DNA of 64,000 nucleotides from Paramacrobiotus metropolitanus (Eukaryota; Tardigrada; Eutardigrada; Parachela; Macrobiotidae). Shown piece after piece: positions 30,526-40,166 of the stretch. Numbering within the stretch: position 1 is the stretch's first letter; every line of letters starts with the position of its first letter. Where the stretch lies: assembly GCF_019649055.1 (NCBI RefSeq), contig NW_026570243.1:1302001-1366000 (forward strand), given 5' to 3'. Position numbers and translations under genes: made by a program. The notes beneath the pieces are model-generated. The model saw only the letters and a program-made list of their open reading frames with translations, did not search any database and had not been told where the DNA came from.

Positions 30526-32692
30526 ACAACTTGCAATGTTCGGTAAAAGTTGCTCCGCCTACTAAAACATCATCTATGTAACAGATGACTCCGTGCCATT
30601 TTAAATGGCTTAATATGGAGTCCATAGCTCTTTGGAATGTGGCGGGACCACCGCACAATCCAAAGGGCATTCTTAAAAACTCAAATTGACCGTCCATGGT
30701 CACAAAAGATGTTTTCGGTATGTCTTTCGGAGCCATTCTAATTTGCCAAAAACCCGCATTAAAATCAAGACTTGAAAAATATTTAGAATTTCCGAAACAT
30801 GATATTGCGTCATCAATTCTTGGAAGGGGCCATAAAGGTCTGCTAGTCACAGCATTTAAACCTCGCAAGTCACAACAGAATCTGGGCGGCTTCGTCGACC
30901 CTTTACGTTTTACAAGTAACACTGGGCATGCCCAAGGAGATGTGGATGGGCGAATGACGTTTTGATCTAACATTTCCTGTACTTGCGAATTGATTTGTAT
31001 TCTTTGTGCATAGGACACGCGGTAAGGAAGTTTTTTCACTGGCTGATTGCTTCCTGTGTCGATCTCGTGCATAATGTTGCCACAATCACCGAGCGGCCTG
31101 TCCTTACTAGGAAACACTTTTTGATATTTCACAAATAATCTGACTAATATATTTCGCTCTTCCGTAGATAAACCTGAATGAAACTTCATTGTTTTAATGT
31201 GTTGCATCAACTCATCTTTATCTATGGCGGCAATATCTGACGATTCTAGTTTTGTTATCGGCACTTCTGCTACTGCATCTACGGGTTCCATATGACCAAT
31301 AAGTACACCTCGTTTGAGTTTAATATCTTTATCAGAAAAGTTAGTTATTAGTATGTTAATTTTTCCGTTCTCTGAGCGTACTACACTATTTGGAACTGCT
31401 ACAAGATGATTATGTAATAGTAATTTGTTTCCCAATACGAGTACGTCTCCGTTGTAAATGTCAGGCGCTGAAAGTGTCAATATCGTGCCGTGCTTTGCTG
31501 GCAACACTGTGGTAGATGCTAGTTTTATGCCGGCTCGATCCCATGTGATGTCATTCACTGGTTCTGGTGAGCAAGGCATTTCCGTGTCCAGCGGTGGCGG
31601 CCATGGTGGCACGCGAGGCAGTGCCGCTGAATCTGACCTTTCGTGTGCGCCGGTGTGCGAGTCCGTCGCAGTAGATTGCAGCGGAGCTGCATGCGACTGC
31701 GCGAACTGAGTGGTGCAAACCGCCTTCTCAGCCGACGGGCTTGAAGGAGAGTCTGGTTGCACTGGGGGCATGATGTGCGCCGGTGGCACGACAGGAGTAA
31801 GTGCCAGTGGCAATGGGAAAGCGACGTGCGCCGGTGACGGTGTGGGAGAGTCTGTACTGTGTACTGTACTCGTATTGTCGTTATGTTCACCCGCAAATAA
31901 CGGTGATGATGTATTGGTTGCGGTAATAATGTTCGAAACACTTACTTCACGAGGTACTGTATGTACGTCCGAACTGATGCTACTACCTTCGGCATCCTTT
32001 TCTGCTATAGGCTCAACGTGCAAACGATGACGATGTGCTTTCTTTAGATGATAGTGATATTGCTGTACAAAGTTTGTGCGCGGTATGAAAGTGTCAGCGA
32101 ACATCATGTCCTGTACATCGGAAAGTACACGTTCTCGACTGAGCAATTTGTTGACTTTTTGTTTTGTACTGTCAACTCCGAAGTATAATTTTCCAGTGTA
32201 ACTGTTTATCCACAGATTGTGCTCTTTAAGGAAATCGTTACCGAGAATAATGTTCTCGTATGGCAAGTCACAAACTATGAATATATAATGTTGTAGTGTA
32301 CGATGTTCGAATGTAATAGTAATTTCACTGAAGTACGTGTTCTTAGCTTGAAACTTTTCAGAAATGGTAGCAAATCGTAATTTAGGAGCATCGTTATGAA
32401 AAGGCCGAAAATCTAAATCAAGCTGCACTGCTAGAACTTCCGATATTATGCTGCAACCTGCACCTGTGTCTATTAAAACAGGTAGTTTTTTATTATTAAT
32501 GTTTAGTTCGACGTAGACGGGGCTTACTGTTTGTGGCATGCTGAAGTTTGCATAAGGGCTTGACCGACTAGGTAATATCTTTATCGAATCTTTATGCATT
32601 TGGACATTGTACGTATTAATTTTGGAATCCTTAAGTACAAACGGAGGATCATACTGGTGACCATACGGACCTCCTTTACCGTAAGGTCTCAT
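30512..32692 (-). CDS. Gypsy pol N-terminal part: protease and reverse transcriptase
   Basis: 726 codons from the ATG at 32692, starting 89 nt after the gag stop and in another frame. The aspartic protease has LIDTGAGCS at about residues 73-81. A long Pro/Ser/Thr-rich linker follows (about 290-390), then RT with the FCCDLRGLNAVT, FSSLDFNAGFWQI and YIDDVLV blocks. The frame terminates at a TAG shortly after YIDDVLV, within the palm/thumb region, where the reading frame is broken. Pol expression may use reinitiation or frameshifting past the gag stop. The breaks in this copy make it likely to be inactive unless they are assembly errors. Confidence 0.9.
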   Translation of the reverse strand: MRPYGKGGPYGHQYDPPFVLKDSKINTYNVQMHKDSIKILPSRSSPYANFSMPQTVSPVYVELNINNKKLPVLIDTGAGCSIISEVLAVQLDLDFRPFHNDAPKLRFATISEKFQAKNTYFSEITITFEHRTLQHYIFIVCDLPYENIILGNDFLKEHNLWINSYTGKLYFGVDSTKQKVNKLLSRERVLSDVQDMMFADTFIPRTNFVQQYHYHLKKAHRHRLHVEPIAEKDAEGSSISSDVHTVPREVSVSNIITATNTSSPLFAGEHNDNTSTVHSTDSPTPSPAHVAFPLPLALTPVVPPAHIMPPVQPDSPSSPSAEKAVCTTQFAQSHAAPLQSTATDSHTGAHERSDSAALPRVPPWPPPLDTEMPCSPEPVNDITWDRAGIKLASTTVLPAKHGTILTLSAPDIYNGDVLVLGNKLLLHNHLVAVPNSVVRSENGKINILITNFSDKDIKLKRGVLIGHMEPVDAVAEVPITKLESSDIAAIDKDELMQHIKTMKFHSGLSTEERNILVRLFVKYQKVFPSKDRPLGDCGNIMHEIDTGSNQPVKKLPYRVSYAQRIQINSQVQEMLDQNVIRPSTSPWACPVLLVKRKGSTKPPRFCCDLRGLNAVTSRPLWPLPRIDDAISCFGNSKYFSSLDFNAGFWQIRMAPKDIPKTSFVTMDGQFEFLRMPFGLCGGPATFQRAMDSILSHLKWHGVICYIDDVLVGGATFTEHCKLLEKY

Positions 32693-32781
32693 TCTTTTCC
32701 CTCGTCAGTACGCCAGTACGCGTTACCTTTTTTCGCGAGATTGTACTTTATGTAATCGTCGTACTTCTCTTGAACTCGTGC

Positions 32782-34674
32782 TTAAATGTCTGCTGGGCAC
32801 ACTCGTGCAACTTTATACCGATCATCAGGATGCGAATCCTCACACTCTTTGTAAGAATGGGTAAAATCTACACACCGTGGACAAAATAATTTCCCATTCT
32901 GAAGCCGGTAGCTGTCGAAGTCTATGTACTTTCTATCTATCCGTTTGTAATCCTGACCTGAGCTGCGTTTACTATCATCTCGTGAACGGCTGCGGTCTGA
33001 GCGGTCTTTTGACCGGAAGCGGTCACTGCGATCAGTCGAACTGAAGCGGCCGCTGCGTTCTTGCGCGCGCGGCGCCGGTGACCGGTAACGATCTGGCTTG
33101 GCCTGTCTACGGAATTCGCTAGACTGCGACTGATTCCGGTAGTCTGCGCTGGTATACCGATTGCGGCTGCGAGATCGATCTTGATAATATCGGTCTTTAC
33201 GGTACTCATCACGGCTACGTGATCTATCTGTACGCTGGTAGCTATTTGAGCGGTCACGCGACGGGCGAAATTTATTTTCGGTAATATAGTTGACCTCAAT
33301 GGGGTTTGTCTCCGTACCTGCGGCCGGACGATCCGCAATTGTTAATCTGGTCAAAATCGAGCGGAACTCACTGACTGTATGTGTTTTTGATGTTGCCAAA
33401 AATCTTTTGTACTCTGGCAAGTCAGCTATTGCACGCTGAATTTCAGCTACTTTGTATGTTTCAGGCATTAGCGGATCTATCTGCTGAAATAACAGTTCCA
33501 TTTCATCAAGAAACGCATTAATATCTGCACCTTTCTTATACACCTTTTTTGACAATTCCATTCTCTTAGTCAACTCATAATCTTCAGGTAAAAATCGCTT
33601 AGTAAACTGTGCTTTCCATTCATCGTATGGTAAATGGGAGTTTTTCTGCCATAACGACTCAAACAAACGTCTAGGCATATCGCCTAAGTAGTTCGGTAGC
33701 ATCTGTAATTTTCTACCTGCATCCCAGTTAAGCGCTGCAGCAGCACGCTCAAACTGTTGAAAAAAGTCTGTGATAATATAATCGGGCTTGTTGTTAAAGA
33801 TTTCGATTTTAAAGTCTTTAGCCTGTAGTCTGGCACTGTTGGTACTCATCGTTAATGTGCGTAACAAGTCTGTCAGATCAGCTGGTGATTTTGCCAGTTC
33901 GGGAATACTATTATGTACAGGCGCATTTAATGTATATGTATTCGTATTCCGGTATGTACTCGTACTGCAAGCCTGCGCATTACTCTCTGTGTGTACTGAC
34001 GGTTCATGTTTAATGTCTGCCCTGTGGTCAATGCACATGTTGGGAGATTGGACTGTCTCTGCAGCCGTTTTAGTCTGCGCTGCACTCTTAAGGCAATCGG
34101 CTGCTACAATCAACGACAAGTTTAATAACTCGTCTGTATTGGTCCTGCCGGCCTGCCTCTGCTCAGACGTGTAGCACGTGTCGAGAGCGTGGCACAATTC
34201 TCTCATCCTCGCTGCGGCTGGGTGTGACTGGAACTTGTCCTGTATACTCTCTGGAAGAGTATACGGGAGCGGAGACTGTGAGCGGGGAATTCTCTCTGTA
34301 CTGTACCCCGGCTCAGCCCATCTGAACGCTGACGGCGGGTTCTTCTCTGGCTCTGTGGCCTCTCTGGGCTGACCGACGGCCAGCTCGGGTTGCGCGGTTG
34401 AACGCTGCGCGTGAAACTGTGAATCTGAGCGCGCTGTTGCGTATGAGCTGCGGGAGGGAGAATCTGTCTGTCTGACAAGGTGTGGTAGAGGTGAAGGATC
34501 TACTGTGGAGAAAGGGATTTTATGTGTTGTCATGTATTCGGCTAATGTTTTCACGAAGTGGCCTTTCTTCTTAGACTGGGCAATGTTTTGGTCAAGACGC
34601 TTGCTGACTGCGAGCAGTTGAGCTTTCGTTAGATAGCTCAGCTGGTCTGTCAAAGATTCTGGCTCGGATGCCAT
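32782..34674 (-). CDS. Gypsy gag-like protein
   Basis: 630 codons from the ATG at 34674. The N-terminal third is low-complexity and rich in Ser, Pro and Gln. The central region (about residues 285-450) resembles a retrotransposon capsid (FKIEIFNNKPDYIITDFFQQFERAA ... FTKRFLPEDYELTKRMEL). The region from about 470 to 570 is an extended Arg/Ser/Asp repeat (SRSRDEYRKDRYYQDRSRSRN type), and the C-terminus has a CPRCVDFTHSYKEC zinc-knuckle-like motif lacking the classical CCHC spacing. It packages element RNA into particles. Length is somewhat above the usual gag. Confidence 0.88.
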   Translation of the reverse strand: MASEPESLTDQLSYLTKAQLLAVSKRLDQNIAQSKKKGHFVKTLAEYMTTHKIPFSTVDPSPLPHLVRQTDSPSRSSYATARSDSQFHAQRSTAQPELAVGQPREATEPEKNPPSAFRWAEPGYSTERIPRSQSPLPYTLPESIQDKFQSHPAAARMRELCHALDTCYTSEQRQAGRTNTDELLNLSLIVAADCLKSAAQTKTAAETVQSPNMCIDHRADIKHEPSVHTESNAQACSTSTYRNTNTYTLNAPVHNSIPELAKSPADLTDLLRTLTMSTNSARLQAKDFKIEIFNNKPDYIITDFFQQFERAAAALNWDAGRKLQMLPNYLGDMPRRLFESLWQKNSHLPYDEWKAQFTKRFLPEDYELTKRMELSKKVYKKGADINAFLDEMELLFQQIDPLMPETYKVAEIQRAIADLPEYKRFLATSKTHTVSEFRSILTRLTIADRPAAGTETNPIEVNYITENKFRPSRDRSNSYQRTDRSRSRDEYRKDRYYQDRSRSRNRYTSADYRNQSQSSEFRRQAKPDRYRSPAPRAQERSGRFSSTDRSDRFRSKDRSDRSRSRDDSKRSSGQDYKRIDRKYIDFDSYRLQNGKLFCPRCVDFTHSYKECEDSHPDDRYKVARVCPADI

Positions 34675-35311
34675 GGATCTACTGGAGCGATTCTTTTAAT
34701 GTTTGGGAAAGGAATCTACATTTCTCTCTTCCTTATGTTGGTAATGTGGGAAAAGGAACATTTAGGTGGCGCCAGGCTAATGTAAGCTGCTCATTCTCTA
34801 ACATATACAGTACTTATACTGTGATACGCACAAAACAAGATTGGGTGTGCCACGTGAGAAAGTATGTAATTTACAAAAGAAATGATATTTATCCTGAAAA
34901 CTTATGTAATGTGTGTATAATTTTAATATCAGTAATGTGAGAAAGTTAAAACAACAATTGAGTTAGCGACTGCAAAACGACAAGATCGTCGGCTTCGATA
35001 ACTTTAGCCGGCTTAGGTGGAAATATAAGTAATCAAATCCGACAAAATTGAAATTATGTTTTCACCAACTGCAACATGGTAGTAACTTACCCATTGATAA
35101 TCGCGGTATGCGGTAATCTTTAAGGAAATCCGGTATTTCCGGTCCCTTATGAATGGCAAGGAAGACTTTCTGGTGGTGGGTGGAAGCGCGCGATGTGCAG
35201 GTGAGGCGCTTGACTTCCTTGGAAAGCCGTCTAGGTAATGTGGGGCGTAAGATTTTGGCAAGAGAGTCGGCGCCGGATAGAATTAAACTGGTCCGAAGTC
35301 CAGGAGCGCCA
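34675..35311 (-). other. Leader of the gypsy element, with primer-binding site
   Basis: 637 bp between the 5' LTR and gag. Immediately next to the LTR (35311 leftwards, minus strand) is TGGCGCTCCTGGACTTCGG, the expected location of the tRNA primer-binding site. The tRNA species is not assigned. No conserved gene is here. Confidence 0.65.
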
Positions 35312-35790
35312 TGCAACAGCAGCCGGTTAAACTGCTGTTCTAGTGGGATGGTTAATCCACCGTACCACGATGTAGCGGCTGTTAAGGCTAACTGACAATC
35401 AAAAGGCTGGCACGGTCAGCAGCGATGCTGACCGGAAGCAAGGCGGCAATTACACAACTACTGTGTGGGAGATGAGACGATTCATCTCGAAGTGTTTACA
35501 AAAAACAACGCAAGACATGGCAGTCACGGCAAGATTCTTATTAGCAAGTACACAGGGCAAGAAGGCAAAAAGCAAGGTTAGCTAGCTGGCAAGAAGCAAA
35601 TCCAAGAATGATTCCAGTGCGCCAAAGTAAAAGTTAAGAGCATCGAGATTGTAGCGGTAAAGCGGTAAGACAATGAGATGCTGATTCACATGATCTTAAT
35701 GAGGAAGACAAGCAATGAATGAACCAATAACTGATGTAGAAAAGCAATAAACAATCCCAACTGGCGGTACTAAGATTTTCTATCGTTACA
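35312..35790 (-). repeat. 5' LTR of the gypsy element
   Basis: 479 bp, with one visible difference from the other LTR. On the minus strand it starts TGTAACG and ends TGTTGCA. Flanked by GTAT at 35791-35794. Confidence 0.9.
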
Positions 35791-35794
35791 GTAT

Positions 35795-36593
35795 TATAAG
35801 TAGAAGTGACCAATGAGCGAGCGGAGTACTTGCACGAATTATACTAGAAGTACGTAGGTTTATGGTAGTACTTACACAAACACATTAGCAGCTACAGATA
35901 CGTGGTATGTTGGCCCAGCCCAGGTTTATCGTAGTTTTTTTCTCGATAGGAACAGTCGATAGATTCAATAGAGATCGACAGTAGCAGCATGAAATATTAC
36001 AAACCATTTTATTTACAAACCGTAGTGAGCGAACGACACTGTGTTGCGATCGGGTCAGATCGGCGTTTATACAGATATTCTAGTTATGCCATTTGCATCA
36101 ATCGACAACTGCAACAGACCGGGTGTCATTATTAGGCAGCAAATCTTGGCTGCTAGTTAAGAATGCGCCCATCAATTTGTCAAATGGGTCTCATTCCAAG
36201 ATGAAGTCATATTTGATTCCTCTTGACGGCAATACCTTTCTCTAAGAATTTCGAACCCGAAACGGTCAAGTAATGGATACTCATGTTGTAGTTAAGCCTT
36301 CCTAAGCAATGAGAGGCAAAGATAGCTAGATCATGGCCACACCCACCTCTAGAGGGTCACTGTAGGACCCATAACACACGCTGTATCAAACTTCGAAACA
36401 GCAGGTCATTTAATCGTAGAGCACAATCAACACACAAGAATGAATTTGACACTAAGACTTCATACAAGCAGCAGCATACAACTGAATGTCGACGCATGAA
36501 TGACCTAGTCAAATATTTAACACTCGAATTTAGAATATCAAGTACCGCTAGCTAACATCAAATTATCAGAAGCGCGTTTGCGCCGCAAGCAGG
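35795..36593. other. Intergenic, 3' flank of the intact B receptor
   Basis: 36040-36210 is homologous to 19060-19260, which sits directly behind the truncated B receptor. No gene is seen. Confidence 0.55.
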
Positions 36594-37574
36594 TTATCCT
36601 CTTAAACTAAATATCCATATCAACGGATCAAGCAGCATCTGTAAGGAATAGAAGACAGATACAATACTGAAAACAACTGGCGAATGCCAGACGTTAAAGA
36701 TGATGGCAGAAAAGAAATATATGTCAGTCGGCATCCAGCAAACCAAAGCACTGATGGAGGTAAGGGTCAGAACAATAAATGGTTTGGCAATTTTCCGCCG
36801 GCCGGTGCTGGTTTCCTGGTTTACTGTTGTCGACAGGTGTTTCGATAACAATGATGGCTTGGCTTCCACGGTACTGTAGTCACCAGTGTTTACGTTTGCA
36901 ATGCCGGTACGCCGATGAGACCGTTTCTTTTGCATTCGCTTCAGAATGATGAAAACATAGACAAAGATGATAAAAAGCAAGGGTAATATGCGACAGATCA
37001 ACATCTCCGCTTGATTCCATCCTGGTAAAGTCAGCAGGAGACATCCGCGTGGTTTACCAGCTGATAATGATCGTGCCATTTCGGTAATCAGTGGTGGTAT
37101 TTCTATGATGTGGACATAAAATATCATTACTAGATAAATTAGAACGGTCATGTGTTTGTTATGCCGGTTCCGAAAGGAGACAGGACGGATCATAGCCCAT
37201 AAACGACTGCTGGAAATCAGCACATGTGACATCACTTGAACTACGCTGATGACCTTCTGGGCATAAGAACGCAAAATGCATAGTGAACTGCTCCAATCCC
37301 GACTCCCGTATACTTGATGGATGGTGCTAAATGGCCGTTCCACCATCAAGTAAACGAGATTCACCACGAATAACGCTAAAAGGTAAACCGTAAAAGAAGT
37401 AATGCGCGATGGAAAAACGCAATGATATCCCAAAGCACCCGCATTTAGGCCGACGGAAACGGAACTTATTACAATGTCGACGATGCTTGAAATCGTCCAA
37501 TGGTCTAGCATATGTGTACCGTTAAAATTTACGACAGTTAGCATTTCTCGGAACGAAGAATTTAGTTGCGTCAT
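36594..37574 (-). CDS. Orphan rhodopsin-class GPCR, subfamily B, intact
   Basis: An intronless 326-aa receptor from the ATG at 37574. It has a short N-terminus with sequons (NSS, NGT) and seven hydrophobic segments. After TM3 it reads SSRLWAMIRPVSFR, so the usual Asp/Glu of DRY is Ser. TM6 contains CWMPTDIYF, and TM7 has DPLIWIFSLRG at the extreme C-terminus, leaving essentially no cytoplasmic tail. Such a short tail means few arrestin or kinase sites. It is the best-preserved member of the B group, with damaged copies at 11318-12293 and 19276-19983. Ligand unknown. Confidence 0.85.
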   Translation of the reverse strand: MTQLNSSFREMLTVVNFNGTHMLDHWTISSIVDIVISSVSVGLNAGALGYHCVFPSRITSFTVYLLALFVVNLVYLMVERPFSTIHQVYGSRDWSSSLCILRSYAQKVISVVQVMSHVLISSSRLWAMIRPVSFRNRHNKHMTVLIYLVMIFYVHIIEIPPLITEMARSLSAGKPRGCLLLTLPGWNQAEMLICRILPLLFIIFVYVFIILKRMQKKRSHRRTGIANVNTGDYSTVEAKPSLLSKHLSTTVNQETSTGRRKIAKPFIVLTLTSISALVCWMPTDIYFFSAIIFNVWHSPVVFSIVSVFYSLQMLLDPLIWIFSLRG

Positions 37575-39098
37575 TTTGTCAATATGATTTGTTGTGTTTA
37601 CCCTTCGTAATCAATGATCTCGCTCAGGCAGAAGTCTCGTCATTTATATACGTAATATTAGGAATTATTTGAAAACAGCTTAAAGCAAAGGTCGTTTATT
37701 ACCGACGAGCATATCGCGAAGCGTTCTCGGTGTATAATACTGAATACTGTAGCTATCAGTTTTCCTACGCCTACTTTGACTCTCAGAGAAATTAATGTCT
37801 ACTAGTATCGGAACGCGGGAAAGGTCTTTGACAAAACATCTTTGGAAGTGATTTTTCCGTGATCCGCCAGGTCAAATTCAACAAACGCTCATTTTACCAC
37901 GCGTGCTCGTGGTGTTAGTTGATCCCCAGTCCCCCCAGTACCGTTCTGTTTTGCTTGCTTCGCGTAATCGCGTATTAGAAAATTGCAATTGTGGTCGAAA
38001 TATGACCAGTAACTTTACGTTTCCTCTTGCTGCTTTCTGTTTTGACGGTCGTCTCCAATTCTTTTTTAACTATAGAGGCGCAGTGTAAATTTGATGAGTG
38101 GCCTTTCAATTTCATTTCGTAAGTCTGTGTAACATTGTTTACGTGGCGAAATTTTGCTTTTGCTGTTACAAAATAATTGAATGACGCCCTTATAAGCGAA
38201 TTCGAAACATCACGCTTGTATTGGATCCGCAACGGTCTCTTAATCATGCAACGAACAAAATGTGGGATACATTCGCTGTTTATTTGGTTATTAAATCTTG
38301 ATGTCTTATGAATGTACACTTGTACAGTAAGTAGTAGGCATATGTATTGTACATTGTATACACAGCAATCTCTGTTTCATTTGAATTTCAGCTTTTTGAA
38401 GCCGAACAGCAGCGTGGAAATAAAAGAAATCACACGCACTTAGACATGACCTATCCGAATCAGTGTTATTATCCCGGTAGAGATTCTGCCAAGTCATTAA
38501 ATCTTTTGTTACAAAAGGCAGCAACTGTGAATTACTCGCTCAAATGCATAATAATCAGCTATCAAATTCAGAAATTAGACAGAGGCGTGTGCTTTATTGT
38601 CAATTTTATGCAGCGAAATGTCGAAAATCCTAATTATATTTCTTGATCTGCTTAAGAAAGTGGAGATATTAAAGCCGTTGTACCCTTGACGCTTTTCTGT
38701 TGCCTAACATCTCAACTTTTCTGCTTTGGTTTTCGAAACAATGGGCGTGTGGGGTAAAGAATCGAAATGTAAGATGTCTACACTCGGTAAGATGGTTTTT
38801 GAGAGGACACAGGAAAACGGTCCACTCAGTTTCTGAAGCAGAGAATCAGTGTTGCTTTAATGCGAGGTAACGCTGCGTGTGTTCAGGAAACGTTTTGTAC
38901 TGGCAAGAGACTGGATGAAGTGTACTATGTGTTGAATTAATGATGATTACTGCGTGATTTTGAGTTTAACCACTGTCAATGTGAATAACCTAATGATGCT
39001 TCTTTGCACTGCTTCATCCCAATAACAGTTGTAATCCCAATAAACCAACTTATTCAACTACAGGGAAATGTTACGTTATAGTTATTATGTACGGTCAT
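37575..39098. other. Intergenic; duplicated B upstream region then unique sequence
   Basis: 37575-37960 matches 19984-20263 plus 22243-22300, i.e. the same promoter segment without the LTR element. The rest contains only short open frames, the longest 99 codons at 38347-38646 without features; no gene is supported. Confidence 0.55.
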
Positions 39099-40166
39099 TT
39101 AGGACTTAGTTTTACGCAGACTAACAAGCCACACCAACGGATCGAAAATCATTTGCACGGAGAACAACGTCCCCGTTACGATAAACACCGTCTGCGACAT
39201 GCGTGCGTTAAATTTCATCGCCAGAAAGTATACATCCACTGGTATCCAACAAATCAGAACACTGATACAGGTCAGCGTAAGAATCATGAACGGCCGGACG
39301 GTCCTTACCGGGAGATTATTCTTGACGTTATGGGGCTGCTTGTCGCGACTCCGGTTTTGCTTGCGACAACTGGCCATGCGGATACGGCAAACATTTTGCG
39401 CTGATGGCAAAGCTTTAGCATCGGTATTCTTGCGCGGTTTGTCGCGTTTCTCTCCTGGCTGTAGCTTCTTTTTCTTCTGCCAGCGTTTGATAATTAGGAA
39501 GATGTACGCGACAATGATGAAGAGTAACGGGAGAAACCGGTTGAGAAAAGTTTCGATCTGTGTCCACAAAATGAACGTCCCTGTAATTTCTGGGCATCCT
39601 TTGCTTTTATCCCAGTTGTAGTAGCGCAGTCTGTCCAAAAGAAAAGGCGGAAGATCCAGGATGTTGGCGTACGCGACCACACCCAAACAGATCAGTGTGG
39701 CCATCGTTTTGGTATGGTGCTCCCTGTATGAAACCGGATATACAACAGCCCACAATCGGTTGACCGAGATCAACACGTGCGTCATCACGGGGATAATGCT
39801 GATGACCTTTTCAAAGTACAGAAACAGCATGCACTCCGCCCGTCCGAATGGCCACATGCCGCGCAAGTCGTTAACGATGCCCAGTGTTCGCACCACGCTG
39901 AGATGTACCACGTTGGATGCAAATATAGCGAGGAGATAGATTGTGAATGGTGTGATATGCGATGGAAACACCGCGTGAAATATCAGTACTGCCATGTTTA
40001 GTGTGAAGGAGATTACCGATACGCTGGTTTTGATTCCTGTTAAAATTGTCCATCCTGAAGCTGCACCCGTTATGTTATACAGATTCGTAAGGTTCCACGT
40101 TGCATTGTGAAGGAAATGGCTAAGGTTCCAAGAACCGAACGTATTGAAGGTTTGTGGCTGAATCAT
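39099..40166 (-). CDS. Orphan rhodopsin-class GPCR, subfamily A, intact
   Basis: Intronless. The frame is open to 40295, but upstream codons lack an ATG until 40199. The ATG at 40166 aligns with the start of the paralogue at 15191-16252 and gives 355 aa. The N-terminus has several sequons (NLS, NAT, NLT, NIT), followed by seven TM segments. The TM3 end is NRLWAVVYPVSYR, TM6 has CWIPVDVYF, and TM7 has DPLVWLVSLR. The third loop is highly basic and about 65 residues long. Cysteines before TM3 and in ECL2 are conserved. It pairs with the B receptor at 36594 in the same order as the 11.3/15.2-kb pair. Confidence 0.85.
   Translation of the reverse strand: MIQPQTFNTFGSWNLSHFLHNATWNLTNLYNITGAASGWTILTGIKTSVSVISFTLNMAVLIFHAVFPSHITPFTIYLLAIFASNVVHLSVVRTLGIVNDLRGMWPFGRAECMLFLYFEKVISIIPVMTHVLISVNRLWAVVYPVSYREHHTKTMATLICLGVVAYANILDLPPFLLDRLRYYNWDKSKGCPEITGTFILWTQIETFLNRFLPLLFIIVAYIFLIIKRWQKKKKLQPGEKRDKPRKNTDAKALPSAQNVCRIRMASCRKQNRSRDKQPHNVKNNLPVRTVRPFMILTLTCISVLICWIPVDVYFLAMKFNARMSQTVFIVTGTLFSVQMIFDPLVWLVSLRKTKS

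Larger units (their letters stand above)
26231..35790 (-). mobile_element. Full-length Ty3/gypsy LTR retrotransposon with extra third ORF
   Basis: Two 479-bp LTRs (26231-26709 and 35312-35790, TG...CA) differ at one visible position (T at 26363, C at 35444). GTAT is duplicated on both sides (26227-26230 and 35791-35794). The internal 8602 bp encodes, on the minus strand, gag (32782-34674), protease-RT (30512-32692), RNaseH-integrase (28378 to about 30490) and a third ORF (26889-28118). Domain order protease, RT, RNaseH, integrase places it in Ty3/gypsy. It is inserted next to the decayed gene at 24508-26009. The near-identical LTRs indicate a young insertion, though the RT region carries two small frame breaks. 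Confidence 0.93.

Noticed and set aside
31458-32030. Plus-strand ORFs within the pol linker
   Set aside because: Mirror image of the Pro/Ser/Thr-rich pol linker; shadows of the minus-strand coding sequence.
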